From: an uncultured Oscillospiraceae bacterium
Lineage (GTDB): Bacteria > Bacillota > Clostridia > Oscillospirales > Oscillospiraceae
DNA length: 54,810 nt
Direction: 5' to 3'
Assembly: GCA_934667815.1 (NCBI GenBank)
Contig: CAKUMO010000018.1
Coordinates: 1 to 54,810 of the forward strand
Shown: piece by piece, positions 43,405 through 52,968 of the stretch
Layout of the letters: each line of letters opens with the position of its first letter
How positions within the stretch are numbered: the stretch's first letter is position 1
Notes under the pieces: generated by a model
Databases searched by the model: none
What the model saw: the letters and a program-made list of their open reading frames with translations, nothing else
Told to the model about the DNA's origin: nothing
Made by a program: the position numbers and the translations under genes

Positions 43405-44349
43405 ATGGCTTTTGAAGCAAAAAAGCAGGCGTTCAATTCCTCGATCAGCACTGTCACCATCGGCACTGGCGACAAGGCTGTCAAGTTCGGCGGAAATAAC
43501 GTCCTGCCCTTCTACGCCTTCGACGCGCCCATTGCGAACGCACCGAAGATCGGCGTAGAGCTGACTGACGGAGGTCTGGCTGCCTATCCGCAGAAGGGCC
43601 TTCAGGAATTCTATGCCGGCTGCGAGACCGTGGCCGACATGGCAAAGCGCGTCGAGACTATGCACGGCGCGTCCTTCATCTGCCTGCACCTCGAGGGTGC
43701 AGACCCCAACGGCGAGAATAAGTCCGTCGAGGAGTGCGTCGAGCTTGCAAAGTCCGTCGCCGCCGCGACCGATCTGCCGCTGGTCATCATGGGCTGCAAG
43801 AACATCGAAAAAGACGCAGACCTGTTCTCCAAGATCTCCGAAGCCCTGCAGGGCCGGAACATCCTTGTCCTCTCCGCCCGCGAGGAGGACTACAAGTCCG
43901 TCGGTGCTTCCGTCGCTCTGGCTTACGGCCAGAAGGTCGGCGCTGAGTCCGCCGTGGACATCAACCTTGCAAAACAGCTCAACGTGCTGCTCACCCAGTT
44001 GGGCGTGCCCGCCGATTCCATCGTGATGAACGCAGGCTCCGCCGCCGCAGGCTACGGCTATGAGTACGTTGCTTCCACCCTCGACCGCATCCGCGCCGCT
44101 GCGCTGGCGCAGAGCGACGACCAGCTCCAGATGCCCATCATCACGCCCGTCTCTCCCGAAACGTGGAGCGTCAAGGAATCCGTAATGTCCGAAAAGGATA
44201 TGCCCGAATGGGGCGACGCCGAGGAGCGCGGCATCGAAATGGAGATCACCACGGCATCTGCCTGCCTGACCGGCGGCTCCGACGCAGTCATTATGCGTCA
44301 TCCCGCTGCGATCAAGGCCGTTGCGACCATGATCGAGTCTTTGGTCTGA
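43405..44349 (+). CDS. acsD: Corrinoid iron-sulfur protein small subunit
   Basis: A 314-residue TIM-barrel protein, delta subunit of the CODH/ACS complex, which pairs with AcsC to carry the methyl-cobamide. Marks: GGNNVLPFYAFDAPIANAPKIG, SFICLHLEGADPNGENKS, PLVIMGCKNIEKD, NAGSAAAGYGYEY and ITPVSPETWSVKE. AGGAGGAAC precedes the ATG. It sits directly before the acsC-acsE fusion. Confidence 0.95.
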   Translation: MAFEAKKQAFNSSISTVTIGTGDKAVKFGGNNVLPFYAFDAPIANAPKIGVELTDGGLAAYPQKGLQEFYAGCETVADMAKRVETMHGASFICLHLEGADPNGENKSVEECVELAKSVAAATDLPLVIMGCKNIEKDADLFSKISEALQGRNILVLSAREEDYKSVGASVALAYGQKVGAESAVDINLAKQLNVLLTQLGVPADSIVMNAGSAAAGYGYEYVASTLDRIRAAALAQSDDQLQMPIITPVSPETWSVKESVMSEKDMPEWGDAEERGIEMEITTASACLTGGSDAVIMRHPAAIKAVATMIESLV

Positions 44350-44368
44350 GCGGAAGGAGGAAACAACA

Positions 44369-46645
44369 ATGGCACTGAAAGGTTTGGATATTTTCAAGCT
44401 CTCTCCCAAGAAGAACTGTAAGGAATGCGGCAGCCCGACCTGTATGGCCTTCTGCATGAAGGTCGCGCAGGGCGCCGCCTCTATTGACAAATGCCCGTAC
44501 TTCTCCGAAGAAGCCAAGGCGAAGCTCTCCGAGGCCACCGCGCCTCCCATGAAGACCCTGACCGTCGGCAGCGACATCAAGCTCGGCGGCGAAACCGTTC
44601 TGTTCCGTCATGAAAAGACGCTCGTCTCCCGCAACCGCTTTGCCGTGCCGGTCTGCACCTGCATGGACGAAGCCAAGGCCGACGAGAAGCTGGCCGATCT
44701 GCAGAAGGTCGATTACGAGCGCATCGGTGAGCGCGAATATGTCGAATTCGTGCTCGTGCACTGCGAAAAGGATTCCGCGGACAAGTGGGAAGACCTTGTC
44801 AAGAAGGCCATGGCCACAAACCGCACCCTTATTCTTGACTGCGAATGCCCCGAGTGCGCAAAGAAGGCACTGGCGCTGTGCAAGGACGGCAAGCCCATCC
44901 TGAACGGCGCAAATGCGGAAAACTTTGCCGAAATGAGCGCCATCGCCATGGAAGCAGGCGTCGTCCTCGGCGTGCGCGGCAGCGACCTTGCCGAGCTGCA
45001 TGACACCGTCGCCAAGCTCGAGGCCGCCGGCAACAAGAACCTCATTCTCGATGTCACCGGCAAGGATGCCAAGGAAACGCTGGCCAATGCCGTGCTCGTG
45101 CGCCGCACCGCTCTGAAGGACGGCGACCGCACCTTCGGCTATCCCTCCATTGTCAACCTTGCAAAGATCGCCAAGGGTGACCTGCATCTGCAGACCGCAC
45201 TGGCCGCGATGTTCACCCTGAAATACGGCTCCATCATCGTCATGGAGCAGATGCGCTATGCCGAGGCTCTGCCTCTGTACGGCCTGCGCCAGAACGTCTA
45301 CACCGACCCGCAGAAGCCCATGAAGGTCGCGCCCGGCATCTACCCGATGAACGGCGCAGGCCCGGACGATCCCTGCCTGATGACGGTGGACTTCGCGCTG
45401 ACCTACTTCCTGGTCTCCGGTGAAATCGAGCGCTCCAACGTGCCTGTGAACCTGCTCATCACGGATGCCTCCGGCATGTCCGTTCTGACCGCATGGGCCG
45501 CCGGTAAGTTCTCCTCCTCCTCGGTCAAGAAGTTCTTTGACGAATATGACATCGCCTCCAAGATCAACAACCGCACGCTGGTCATCCCCGGCAAGGTTGC
45601 CGTCATGAAGGGCGAAATTCAGGACAAGCTGCCTGAGTGGAATGTCGTCGTCGGCACCCGTGAGGCCGTCGAGATCGTCAAGTTCCTCAAGGACGGCGAG
45701 CACATCAAGGCTGCCGCAGCCGTCGCTGCCTCCAAGAAGCCCGCAGAGGAAAAGAAGCCCGCCGTGGACGAGAACGCGCCCATCGACTTCTCCAAGCTGG
45801 TCATTCCGGAGATCGCGCACAAGGATCTGGGCGTGACCTACAAGACCCGCAACGTCGAGTCGAAGAAGTTCGTCACCATCGGTGAGCGCATTCACTGCAT
45901 CAGCCCGGTCATCCGTGAGGCCATGGCCACCTTCAACCCCGATCCCATTCTGGAGCGTGCTGCGCAGCAGATCAAGGCCGGCGCCACCTATCTGGACGTC
46001 AACATCGGCCCTGCCGAGTCCAACGGCCCCGAGCTTATGACCTGGGCGGTCAAGCTGCTGCAGGAGAACTTCAACAACGTGCCTCTGGCGCTCGATACGG
46101 CCAACAAGAAGGCCATCGAAGCCGGTATCCGCGTCTATAACCGCACGAACGGCAAGCCCATCGTCAACTCCGCCGACGCAGGCTCCCGTATCTCCAACAT
46201 CGATCTGGCTGCCGCCAACGACGCCATCGTCATCGCCCTCTGCTCCGCCGACGGCATTGCGAAGGACAATGACGAGCGTATGCACCACTGCCATACCATG
46301 CTTGATCGCGGCATGGCACTGGGCATGGAGGCCGAGGATCTGTGGTTCGACCCGCTGTTCCTGGTCGTCAAGGGCATGCAGGACAAGCAGATGGACGTTC
46401 TGAACGCCATCAAGCTGTTCGCCGACGAAGGTCTGAAGTCCACCGGCGGTCTGTCCAACAACTCCAACGGTGCACCGAAGGCGCTGCGCCCGATCATGGA
46501 CTCCGCACTCGTCGCTATGGCGATGATGCAGGGCCTGACCTCGGCCATCGTCAACCCGAACGACCTGCGCCTGATGGAGACCATCAAGTCCTGCGACATC
46601 TTCAAGAACAACGAGCTGTACTCCGACAGCTATCTGGAGATTTAA
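44369..46645 (+). CDS. acsC-acsE: Fused corrinoid iron-sulfur protein large subunit and methyl-THF:corrinoid methyltransferase
   Basis: A 758-residue fusion. Residues 1 to about 445 match AcsC (gamma subunit). The N-terminal [4Fe-4S] site uses Cys17, Cys20, Cys25 and Cys42. A TIM barrel and a C-terminal cobamide-binding domain (GVTD-type; TDASGMSVLTAWAAGKFSSSS) follow. A Lys/Ala/Glu/Pro linker lies at about 450-480. Residues about 495-758 match AcsE: VTIGERIHCISPVI, LDVNIGPAESNGPE, PLALDTANKKAIEAG, NSADAG, DPLFLVVKGMQDK and LSNNSNGAPKALRP. In well-studied acetogens these are separate genes of about 446 and 262 codons. The fusion puts methyl donor enzyme and acceptor corrinoid on one chain. 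No stop or frameshift separates them. Confidence 0.95.
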   Translation: MALKGLDIFKLSPKKNCKECGSPTCMAFCMKVAQGAASIDKCPYFSEEAKAKLSEATAPPMKTLTVGSDIKLGGETVLFRHEKTLVSRNRFAVPVCTCMDEAKADEKLADLQKVDYERIGEREYVEFVLVHCEKDSADKWEDLVKKAMATNRTLILDCECPECAKKALALCKDGKPILNGANAENFAEMSAIAMEAGVVLGVRGSDLAELHDTVAKLEAAGNKNLILDVTGKDAKETLANAVLVRRTALKDGDRTFGYPSIVNLAKIAKGDLHLQTALAAMFTLKYGSIIVMEQMRYAEALPLYGLRQNVYTDPQKPMKVAPGIYPMNGAGPDDPCLMTVDFALTYFLVSGEIERSNVPVNLLITDASGMSVLTAWAAGKFSSSSVKKFFDEYDIASKINNRTLVIPGKVAVMKGEIQDKLPEWNVVVGTREAVEIVKFLKDGEHIKAAAAVAASKKPAEEKKPAVDENAPIDFSKLVIPEIAHKDLGVTYKTRNVESKKFVTIGERIHCISPVIREAMATFNPDPILERAAQQIKAGATYLDVNIGPAESNGPELMTWAVKLLQENFNNVPLALDTANKKAIEAGIRVYNRTNGKPIVNSADAGSRISNIDLAAANDAIVIALCSADGIAKDNDERMHHCHTMLDRGMALGMEAEDLWFDPLFLVVKGMQDKQMDVLNAIKLFADEGLKSTGGLSNNSNGAPKALRPIMDSALVAMAMMQGLTSAIVNPNDLRLMETIKSCDIFKNNELYSDSYLEI

Positions 46646-46658
46646 GCAAAAATCCCCC

Positions 46659-46687
46659 CACCCAGCCCTGTTTTACAGGGCTGGGTG
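46659..46687 (+). terminator. Hairpin between acsC-acsE and acsB
   Basis: CACCCAGCCCTG and CAGGGCTGGGTG, 12-bp stem, 5-base loop, with CTTTTT only seven bases further on. Possible partial terminator or mRNA-stabilising fold in a 158-base gap. Confidence 0.6.
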
Positions 46688-46803
46688 CAGCCGCTTTTTG
46701 GTTTAGAAACGCAGAACCCCTGCAAACTTCCCAAAAAGCGCATTTTCCATTGTCCATCCGTTGATAACCCGAAGAATCAATAATTTTTTCAGGAGGAAAC
46801 AAC

Positions 46804-48927
46804 ATGAGTGTATTAACCGATCTGATCTATGGCGGCTCGAATGCCGTCGCCGGCCTGACCGAAGGTGCGGTCAATGACGCAATCGCCAAGTATGGCGCAG
46901 ACAAGGCACTCGCGTTCCCGGACACCGCGTACTACTTCCCCACGATCTATGCCGCTACGGGCGTCAAGGTCACGAAGTTGGGCGATCTGCCCGCCTGCGT
47001 GGGCGTCCTGAAAAGCCTCATCACCAATCAGGAGGATCTGGGTCAGGCGCTCAACGCCGGTCTTGCCACCGCCGTCGGTGCCGAGATCCTCGAGGGTCTG
47101 AAATATGTCGAGGGCGGCGATCCCTACGCTGCCGATTCCGGCATCGGTTTCGTTCCCGACCCCGTCATCCGTTCACTGGGCGTCCCGCTGGTCACGGGCG
47201 ATATTCCGGGCGTGGCCGTCGTGCTGGGCAAGGCTGACGATCCCGCCAACACCGTCAAGGTCGTCAAGGACTATCAGTCCAAGGGCATTATGACCTTCCT
47301 CGTCGGCGACGTGATCGAGCAGTGCGCCGAGGGCGGCGTGAAAATGGGTCTGGAATTCCGCATCGTGCCGCTGGGTCACGACGTGACGAGCGTCATTCAC
47401 GTCGTCACCGTCGCCATTCGCGCGGCGCTGATCTTCGGCAACGTGCAGCCGGGCGATCTGGCCGGTCTGCTGAAATATACCAAGGAGCGCGTTCCCGCCT
47501 TTGTCAACACCTTCGGCGCGATTGACTCCGTCGTCGTCTCCGCGGGCGCAGGCGCCATCGCGCTGGGCTTCCCGGTCGTCGTGGACATCGATCTGGGCGA
47601 AAATCAGGTTCCCGGTGCACTGGAATCCGTGTGCGACCACGACCTGACCGTCAAGCGCTCCCTCGAGCTGCGCAACATCAAGATCAAGTCCAAGGAGCTG
47701 CCCATCCCCGTGGCCTTCGCCGCCGCGTTCGAGGGCGAGATCATCCGCAAGGCCGACATGCACAACGAGTTCTGGTCGGGCAAAAACGCCACGGCAGAGC
47801 TGGTCTCTATGTGCGACAACGTCGAGGATCACAAAATCACCCTCATCGGCAAGGATCTCGACGGCGGCGAGAAGAATCTTGCCCTCGTGACCAAGATCGA
47901 CGTCTGCGGTGTGAAGATGCAGGCGGACTTCGAGTCCGTCATCGAACGCAAGATCCACACCTGGTTCAACTACATGGAGGGCGTCATGCACACCGGCCAG
48001 CGCAATCAGGTTCGTCTGCGTGTTTCCAACGACGCTTTTGAAAAGGGTCTGCGTCTGCACCATTTCGGCGAAGTGCTGTATCACATGATTATGGATGAAT
48101 TTGACGCTGTCGTTGACAAGTGTCAGGTCACATTCATCACCGACGAGGCCGAAGCCGAGAAATTCCGCGACGAAGTCGCCATGCCGCGCTACAACGCCAG
48201 AGACGACCGTCTGCTCTCCATGACCGACGAATCCGTCGATCGCTTCTACACCTGCATTCTCTGCCAGTCCTTCGCGCCCGCGCACTGCTGCGTGGTCACC
48301 CCGGAACGTCTGGGTCTGTGCGGCGCCGTGTCGTGGCTGGATGCCAAGGCAACCAACGAGCTGAATCCGCAGGGCCCCTGCCAGCCCATCTTCAAGGAGG
48401 GCTGCCTTGACGAGCGCACCGGCCGCTATGAATCCGTCAACAAGATGATTAAGGAAGCGACGCACGGCGCGGTCGAAAACGTCACGCTGTACTCCATCCT
48501 GGAAGACCCGATGACCTCCTGCGGCTGCTTTGAATGCATCTGCGGCATCGAGCCGGTCTCCAACGGCTTCATCGTCGTCAACCGTGAGTACAAGGGCATG
48601 ACGCCCGTGGGCATGACCTTCGGCGAGCTGGCCTCCTGCACCGGCGGCGGCGTGCAAACGCCGGGCTATATGGGTCACGGCCGTCATTTCATCTCCTCGA
48701 AGAAGTTCATCGCGGCCGAGGGCGGCATCGAGCGCATCGTCTGGATGCCCAAGGAGCTGAAGGACGACGTTGCCGAGCGTCTGAACAAGACCGCCAAGGA
48801 GCTTTACGGCATTGACAACTTCTGCGACATGATCGCGGACGAGACCATCTGCGAGGATTGCGACGCGCTGATGGACTTCCTGACCGAGAAAAACCATCCG
48901 GTTCTGGGTCTGGAGCCGCTGATGTAA
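46804..48927 (+). CDS. acsB: Acetyl-CoA synthase catalytic subunit (CODH/ACS beta)
   Basis: A 707-residue bacterial-type ACS that makes acetyl-CoA from a corrinoid methyl group, CO and CoA at the nickel A-cluster. The cluster ligands are in place: Cys484, Cys487, Cys496 and Cys506 (CILCQSFAP...GLCGAVSW) for the [4Fe-4S] and bridge, and Cys573-Gly574-Cys575 for the distal nickel. The N-terminal domain, which contacts CODH, is present, so this is not the shorter archaeal CdhC form. AGGAGGAAACAAC precedes the ATG. Confidence 0.98.
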   Translation: MSVLTDLIYGGSNAVAGLTEGAVNDAIAKYGADKALAFPDTAYYFPTIYAATGVKVTKLGDLPACVGVLKSLITNQEDLGQALNAGLATAVGAEILEGLKYVEGGDPYAADSGIGFVPDPVIRSLGVPLVTGDIPGVAVVLGKADDPANTVKVVKDYQSKGIMTFLVGDVIEQCAEGGVKMGLEFRIVPLGHDVTSVIHVVTVAIRAALIFGNVQPGDLAGLLKYTKERVPAFVNTFGAIDSVVVSAGAGAIALGFPVVVDIDLGENQVPGALESVCDHDLTVKRSLELRNIKIKSKELPIPVAFAAAFEGEIIRKADMHNEFWSGKNATAELVSMCDNVEDHKITLIGKDLDGGEKNLALVTKIDVCGVKMQADFESVIERKIHTWFNYMEGVMHTGQRNQVRLRVSNDAFEKGLRLHHFGEVLYHMIMDEFDAVVDKCQVTFITDEAEAEKFRDEVAMPRYNARDDRLLSMTDESVDRFYTCILCQSFAPAHCCVVTPERLGLCGAVSWLDAKATNELNPQGPCQPIFKEGCLDERTGRYESVNKMIKEATHGAVENVTLYSILEDPMTSCGCFECICGIEPVSNGFIVVNREYKGMTPVGMTFGELASCTGGGVQTPGYMGHGRHFISSKKFIAAEGGIERIVWMPKELKDDVAERLNKTAKELYGIDNFCDMIADETICEDCDALMDFLTEKNHPVLGLEPLM

Positions 48928-48944
48928 TTCCCCTTTTCCAAATC

Positions 48945-48972
48945 AACGGGGAGGGCGCAAGCCCTCCCCGTT
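48945..48972 (+). terminator. Hairpin after acsB
   Basis: AACGGGGAGGGC and GCCCTCCCCGTT form a 12-bp stem with a GCAA tetraloop, followed by TTTCC. Likely partial terminator before the cupin gene. Confidence 0.65.
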
Positions 48973-49027
48973 TCCGAGGCATCTTCAGGCAATTCAAAAA
49001 CCGCACCATCAAAAAGGAGAACCCACC

Positions 49028-49357
49028 ATGCTGATCGATTTTTCCAAGATCACGGAGCTGGAAGCCGCGGGCTTCAAGGGCGGCGAGGGCAGCCTTCTGC
49101 GCCGCCCGTCGGGTGACGAACGCTGCACGATCATGCGCGGCCGTCTGCTGCCCGGCTCCTCCATCGGAATGCACACGCATACCGATTCCTGTGAGATCAT
49201 CTATATTCTTTCCGGCACGGCCAGCATCACCATGAACGGTGAACCCGAGACTGTCACGGCCGGGCAGGTGCACTACTGCCCCAAGGGCGGCACCCATACC
49301 ATGAAAAATCACGGCGACAGCGAGCTTTGCTTCCTCGCAGTCGTACCGAAACAATAA
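49028..49357 (+). CDS. Small cupin-domain protein
   Basis: A 109-residue single cupin. The first metal motif region reads GSSIGMHTHTDSCEIIYILSG with His, His and Glu ligands; the second reads AGQVHYCPKGGTHTM with His. Such small cupins bind Fe, Mn, Ni or Zn and act as enzymes or sensors. It sits between acsB and acsV, with AAAAGGAG before the ATG and 17 bases to the next gene. A link with nickel or cobamide handling is a guess from context. Confidence 0.88.
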   Translation: MLIDFSKITELEAAGFKGGEGSLLRRPSGDERCTIMRGRLLPGSSIGMHTHTDSCEIIYILSGTASITMNGEPETVTAGQVHYCPKGGTHTMKNHGDSELCFLAVVPKQ

Positions 49358-49374
49358 GAAAGTCGAGAATTTCC

Positions 49375-51303
49375 ATGTTTGAACTGACCTTTACCTTTGA
49401 AAACGGCGAAGCGCCGGTGAAAATCTCGGTCTCCCCCGAAGAAACCCTGCTCGATGCCGCGCGCAAGGCCAACGTCGCCATAGACGCACCCTGCTCCGGC
49501 AACGGCTCTTGCGGTAAGTGCCGCGTGAAGCTCGTCTCCGGCGAGGTCGAGGGACTGCAAACCTCTCACATTTCCAATGAGGAATACGCCGACGGCTGGC
49601 GTCTGTCCTGCTGCACCTACGCCCGCTCGGACGTGACGGTGCAGGTACCGGACATCGCCTCGGCCTACCGCAGCCGCATGAAAACCGCCGATCTCTCCAC
49701 CGGCGAAGAAGTCGCGATCTTTGACGCGTTGCTCACAGGCGTGAAGGAAGCGGGCATCCGTCTGGACAACTGCTTCCGCGCGGTCGATCTGGCGCTTTCC
49801 GAGCCGACGCTCGAGGACACCATGCCCGACAACGAGCGTCTGACGCGTGCGCTGGAGGACGCGACCGGCTGCACCGAGATCAAGCTGCCGTTTTATGCAA
49901 TGAGCCGCCTTCCCAAGGCGCTGCGCGATGCCGAATGGCGCGTGCGTGTGCTGGGCGAGGAGAAAAACGGCACTTTCACTGTCTACGACGTAACGGGTCA
50001 GGACGACACCGCACCCATGTGCGGTCTCGGCATCGACATCGGCACAACGACGGTCTCGGCCGTGCTGTTCGACCTCAAGGATGGGCGGCTGCTGTCCAAG
50101 GCCTCCGGCGGCAATGGCCAGATTCGCTACGGTGCGGACGTCATCAACCGCATCATTGAACAGGGCAAACCCGGCGGCCGCAGGAAATTGCAGGACGCCA
50201 TCATCAAGGAGACGCTCGTCCCGCTGATCGCGGAGATGTGCAAGGATGCAAAGATCTCTGCGCGCCGTATTCTGCGTCTGTGCGTGGGTGCAAACACCAC
50301 GATGAACCATCTGTTCGTCGGCGTGGACACCGACCCCGTACGTATGGAGCCGTACATTCCGGCATTCTTCCACTGGGACGGCCTGAAGGCCGGCGACATT
50401 GGGCTGCCCGCACATCCCGATGCACAGATTCTCATTGCGCCGAATATCGGTTCCTACGTCGGCGGCGACATCACGGCGGGTACCTTTGCGGGCATGATCT
50501 GGAACAAAGACGAGCTGTCGCTGTTCATCGACCTCGGCACCAACGGTGAGATCGTTTTCGGCAACCGCGACTTTCTGATGTCCTGCGCCTGCTCGGCAGG
50601 CCCGGCCTTTGAGGGCGGTGACATCTCCTGCGGCATGCGTGCAACGGACGGCGCGATCGAATCCTGCGTCATCGATCAGGACAGCATGGAGCCGACCTTC
50701 GGCATTATCGGCGAGGCGGGACAGAAGCCCGTCGGCCTTTGCGGTAGCGGCATCATCGATACCATCGCCGAGCTGTTCCGTACCGGCATCATCAATTCCA
50801 AGGGGCTGTTCGTCCGCGAGGGCCGCCGCGTCGTGCGCGACCACCACGGCACAGGGCGCTATATTCTCGCCTTCCCGGAAGAATCCGCCACGGAGCGCGA
50901 AGTCGCCCTCAATGAGGTCGATATTCTCAATTTCATCCGCGCCAAGGGTGCGATCTACTCCGCGATCGACACGCTGCTGTCCGCGATGGACATGGATCAG
51001 AGCGTGATTGAAGGCGTGTATGTCGCGGGCGGCATCGGCAGCGGCATCAACATGAAAAATGCCGTGCGCATCGGCATGTTCCCGAACGTACCTCTGGAGC
51101 TGTTCCACTACATCGGCAACTCCTCGCTCGCGGGCGCTTACACCATGGCGCTGTCGGACGAGGCCGCACAGAAGGTCGAGGAGGTCGCCAAAAACATGAC
51201 CTACATGGAGCTGTCCACCCATCCGGGCTATATGGATGCCTTTGTGGCTGCCTGCTTCCTGCCGCACACCGACGCTTCGCGCTTTGCCGATCTGGAGGAT
51301 TGA
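49375..51303 (+). CDS. acsV: Corrinoid activation/regeneration protein (RACo type)
   Basis: A 642-residue ATP-dependent activator that re-reduces Co(II) of the corrinoid iron-sulfur protein. The N-terminal [2Fe-2S] domain has CSGNGSCGKC and a later SCCTY (residues about 40-85). A linker and an ASKHA-type ATPase (DUF4445) part follow, with LGIDIGTTTVSAVLFDL, VCVGAN-like LCVGANTTMNHL, LFIDLGTNGEI and GSGIIDTIAELF. I start at the ATG 49375, which gives the normal ferredoxin start; the longer frame runs into the cupin gene. It lies downstream of the corrinoid protein genes, as in other acetogens. Confidence 0.95.
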   Translation: MFELTFTFENGEAPVKISVSPEETLLDAARKANVAIDAPCSGNGSCGKCRVKLVSGEVEGLQTSHISNEEYADGWRLSCCTYARSDVTVQVPDIASAYRSRMKTADLSTGEEVAIFDALLTGVKEAGIRLDNCFRAVDLALSEPTLEDTMPDNERLTRALEDATGCTEIKLPFYAMSRLPKALRDAEWRVRVLGEEKNGTFTVYDVTGQDDTAPMCGLGIDIGTTTVSAVLFDLKDGRLLSKASGGNGQIRYGADVINRIIEQGKPGGRRKLQDAIIKETLVPLIAEMCKDAKISARRILRLCVGANTTMNHLFVGVDTDPVRMEPYIPAFFHWDGLKAGDIGLPAHPDAQILIAPNIGSYVGGDITAGTFAGMIWNKDELSLFIDLGTNGEIVFGNRDFLMSCACSAGPAFEGGDISCGMRATDGAIESCVIDQDSMEPTFGIIGEAGQKPVGLCGSGIIDTIAELFRTGIINSKGLFVREGRRVVRDHHGTGRYILAFPEESATEREVALNEVDILNFIRAKGAIYSAIDTLLSAMDMDQSVIEGVYVAGGIGSGINMKNAVRIGMFPNVPLELFHYIGNSSLAGAYTMALSDEAAQKVEEVAKNMTYMELSTHPGYMDAFVAACFLPHTDASRFADLED

Positions 51304-51305
51304 GT

Positions 51306-51917
51306 ATGCAGGTCGAAAACCATAAAGAAGAAGTTCCCTTCGAGCACTACCGCGAGAAATTTGCGGCGCTCGACCCGCAGGAAGCCTGCACACGGCTGAG
51401 CGTACCCTTTGAAAATGGGGAATTCACCGCCCGTCTGCTCGGTGTGACCTACCACATTGCTCATCCGAGTGCTGCCGTCCGCGCGGATACCGACGGCCTT
51501 GCGCTTCACAGCCTGCCCGCACAAACGTTCCTGCTGCGCTATCTGCTCGAAGGCAAGCGCACGCCCGCTTCGCAGGAGTTCAAGACCTTCCGCGAAATGC
51601 CGTGGGGCGAGCTTTATATCCAGCCCTTCACCGGGCGCGTACTGACGCGTGCGGCCTTCACCTTCGGCACGCGCGTGGCCAAATTCCGCACGGCGGCGGA
51701 AAAGCTCGGCGGTCTTCCGCTGCGGCACGGCGACGCTGCCTATGAGTTCGATTTTCTGGACAATTACCGCCTGCGCCTGATCGTCTGGGAGGGCGACGAG
51801 GAATTTCCGCCCAATGCGCAGTTGCTCTACACCGCGAATTTTGCCGAGGGCTTTGCCGCGGAGGATCGCGTCGTCGCGGGCGATCTGCTGATTACCTCGC
51901 TGAAATTAGCTATGTAA
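51306..51917 (+). CDS. DUF3786 protein
   Basis: A 203-residue soluble protein that looks like the DUF3786 family: HYREKFAALDPQEACTRLSVPFENGEF at the start, then LLRYLLEGKRTPAS and the C-terminal FDFLDNYRLRLIVWEGDEEFPPNAQLLYTANF. DUF3786 genes recur beside corrinoid and ACS genes; the function is not known. I use ATG 51306 with GGAGG seven bases upstream (a TTG at 51300 overlaps the acsV stop). Translation is nearly coupled to acsV. A helper in cofactor binding or assembly is inference. Confidence 0.85.
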   Translation: MQVENHKEEVPFEHYREKFAALDPQEACTRLSVPFENGEFTARLLGVTYHIAHPSAAVRADTDGLALHSLPAQTFLLRYLLEGKRTPASQEFKTFREMPWGELYIQPFTGRVLTRAAFTFGTRVAKFRTAAEKLGGLPLRHGDAAYEFDFLDNYRLRLIVWEGDEEFPPNAQLLYTANFAEGFAAEDRVVAGDLLITSLKLAM

Positions 51918-51926
51918 GGAGACAAT

Positions 51927-52871
51927 ATGGACTTTCAATATAAAAATCTGAAGGAAAAGCTCGAGCACGTCGAGGTCACGGAGGAGGAGATCGACCGCCA
52001 GTTGGAGCGTCTGCGCCAGCAGACGCCTGCCATTACCCCTGTCACCGGACGCCCGTCCACCTTGGGCGACGAGCTGGTGCTCGACTACTCCGGCAGCTGC
52101 GACGGCATCGCCTTTGAGGGCGGCACGGCGCAAAACCAGACGCTCACGCTCGGCAGCGGCGCATTCATCCCCGGCTTTGAGGAGCAGCTTCTCGGCAAAA
52201 ACCCCGGCGACCATGTCACGGTGCTTGTAACCTTCCCGGAAAACTATCCGCACGAGGCGCTCGCGGGCAAGCCCGCAAAGTTTGAATGCGTCGTGCACGA
52301 GATCCGCACGCGCAAGCCCTATGATCTGGATGATACCTTTGCCCGCGAGGTCGGCCGCTGCGAATCGCTGACCGCGATGCGCGAGGCCATGCGCGAGAGC
52401 CTGCGGCAGTATTATGCCGACCGTGCCGAGATGGAATTGCAGGATCGCCTGATCCGCAAGGCCGCCGACGCGCTGGACTATCAGCCCACGCAGGCCGAGC
52501 TGGACACCGCGCTGGACGAGGAGCTGGATACGCTGCGCGCACAGCTTGCCCAGAAGGGGCTGACGCTGGCCGACTATTGCAGCTTCACCGGCGGCACTGA
52601 GCAGTCCCTGCGCGAGGAGCTTCTGCCCGAGGCAAAGCAGCGCGTGCGCATTCAGGCGACGATTGAAAAAATTGCGGAGCTGGAGCAGATCCGCGCCGAT
52701 GTCCAGGACATCGCTGATGCGTGTGAAAGCCTGTGCAAGCGCAATCACATCACCATGGAGCAGCTCGACAATCTCTATGACACGGAGTTTGCCAAAGCGC
52801 TCGAGCGCAGCGTCGTGGGCGCGAAGGTGCTGCAATTCGTGCGGGAAAATGCCGAGGTCGTGCGGGCGTAA
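51927..52871 (+). CDS. Trigger-factor-like FKBP peptidyl-prolyl isomerase without ribosome-binding domain
   Basis: A 314-residue chaperone-like protein. Residues about 10-150 form an FKBP-type PPIase of trigger-factor type ([63 protein letters not shown]). Residues 150-314 form a helical trigger-factor C-terminal domain ([20 protein letters not shown]). The ribosome-binding N-terminal domain with its GFRxGKxP motif is missing. AAGGAG precedes the ATG nine bases after the DUF3786 gene, so it belongs to the acs transcript. It may be a dedicated folding helper for pathway proteins. Confidence 0.88.
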   Translation: MDFQYKNLKEKLEHVEVTEEEIDRQLERLRQQTPAITPVTGRPSTLGDELVLDYSGSCDGIAFEGGTAQNQTLTLGSGAFIPGFEEQLLGKNPGDHVTVLVTFPENYPHEALAGKPAKFECVVHEIRTRKPYDLDDTFAREVGRCESLTAMREAMRESLRQYYADRAEMELQDRLIRKAADALDYQPTQAELDTALDEELDTLRAQLAQKGLTLADYCSFTGGTEQSLREELLPEAKQRVRIQATIEKIAELEQIRADVQDIADACESLCKRNHITMEQLDNLYDTEFAKALERSVVGAKVLQFVRENAEVVRA

Positions 52872-52910
52872 AATCTGCGTATTTTCGGCGTAATTTTTCC
52901 GGAAATAATA

Positions 52911-52939
52911 TTGACTTCTATCGGTACGGATGCTATAAT
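52911..52939 (+). promoter_or_regulatory. fhs: Promoter of fhs
   Basis: TTGACT, 17-bp spacer, TATAAT. Start near 52946, giving a leader of about 117 bases. Confidence 0.85.
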
Positions 52940-52954
52940 GCAAACGTACCGATA
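52919..52954. promoter_or_regulatory. Palindromic operator around the fhs -10
   Basis: TATCGGTACG (52919-52928) and CGTACCGATA (52945-52954) are perfect 10-bp inverted repeats 16 bp apart. They flank the TATAAT and cover the transcription start. A further TATCG lies at 52961. A repressor bound to both arms would block the promoter. The regulator is unknown. Confidence 0.65.
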
Positions 52955-52968
52955 CTTTTGTATCGAAT

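Noticed and set aside
44312..46294. Open frame of 660 codons opposite acsC-acsE
   Set aside because: Shadow of a gene with all expected motifs on the plus strand.
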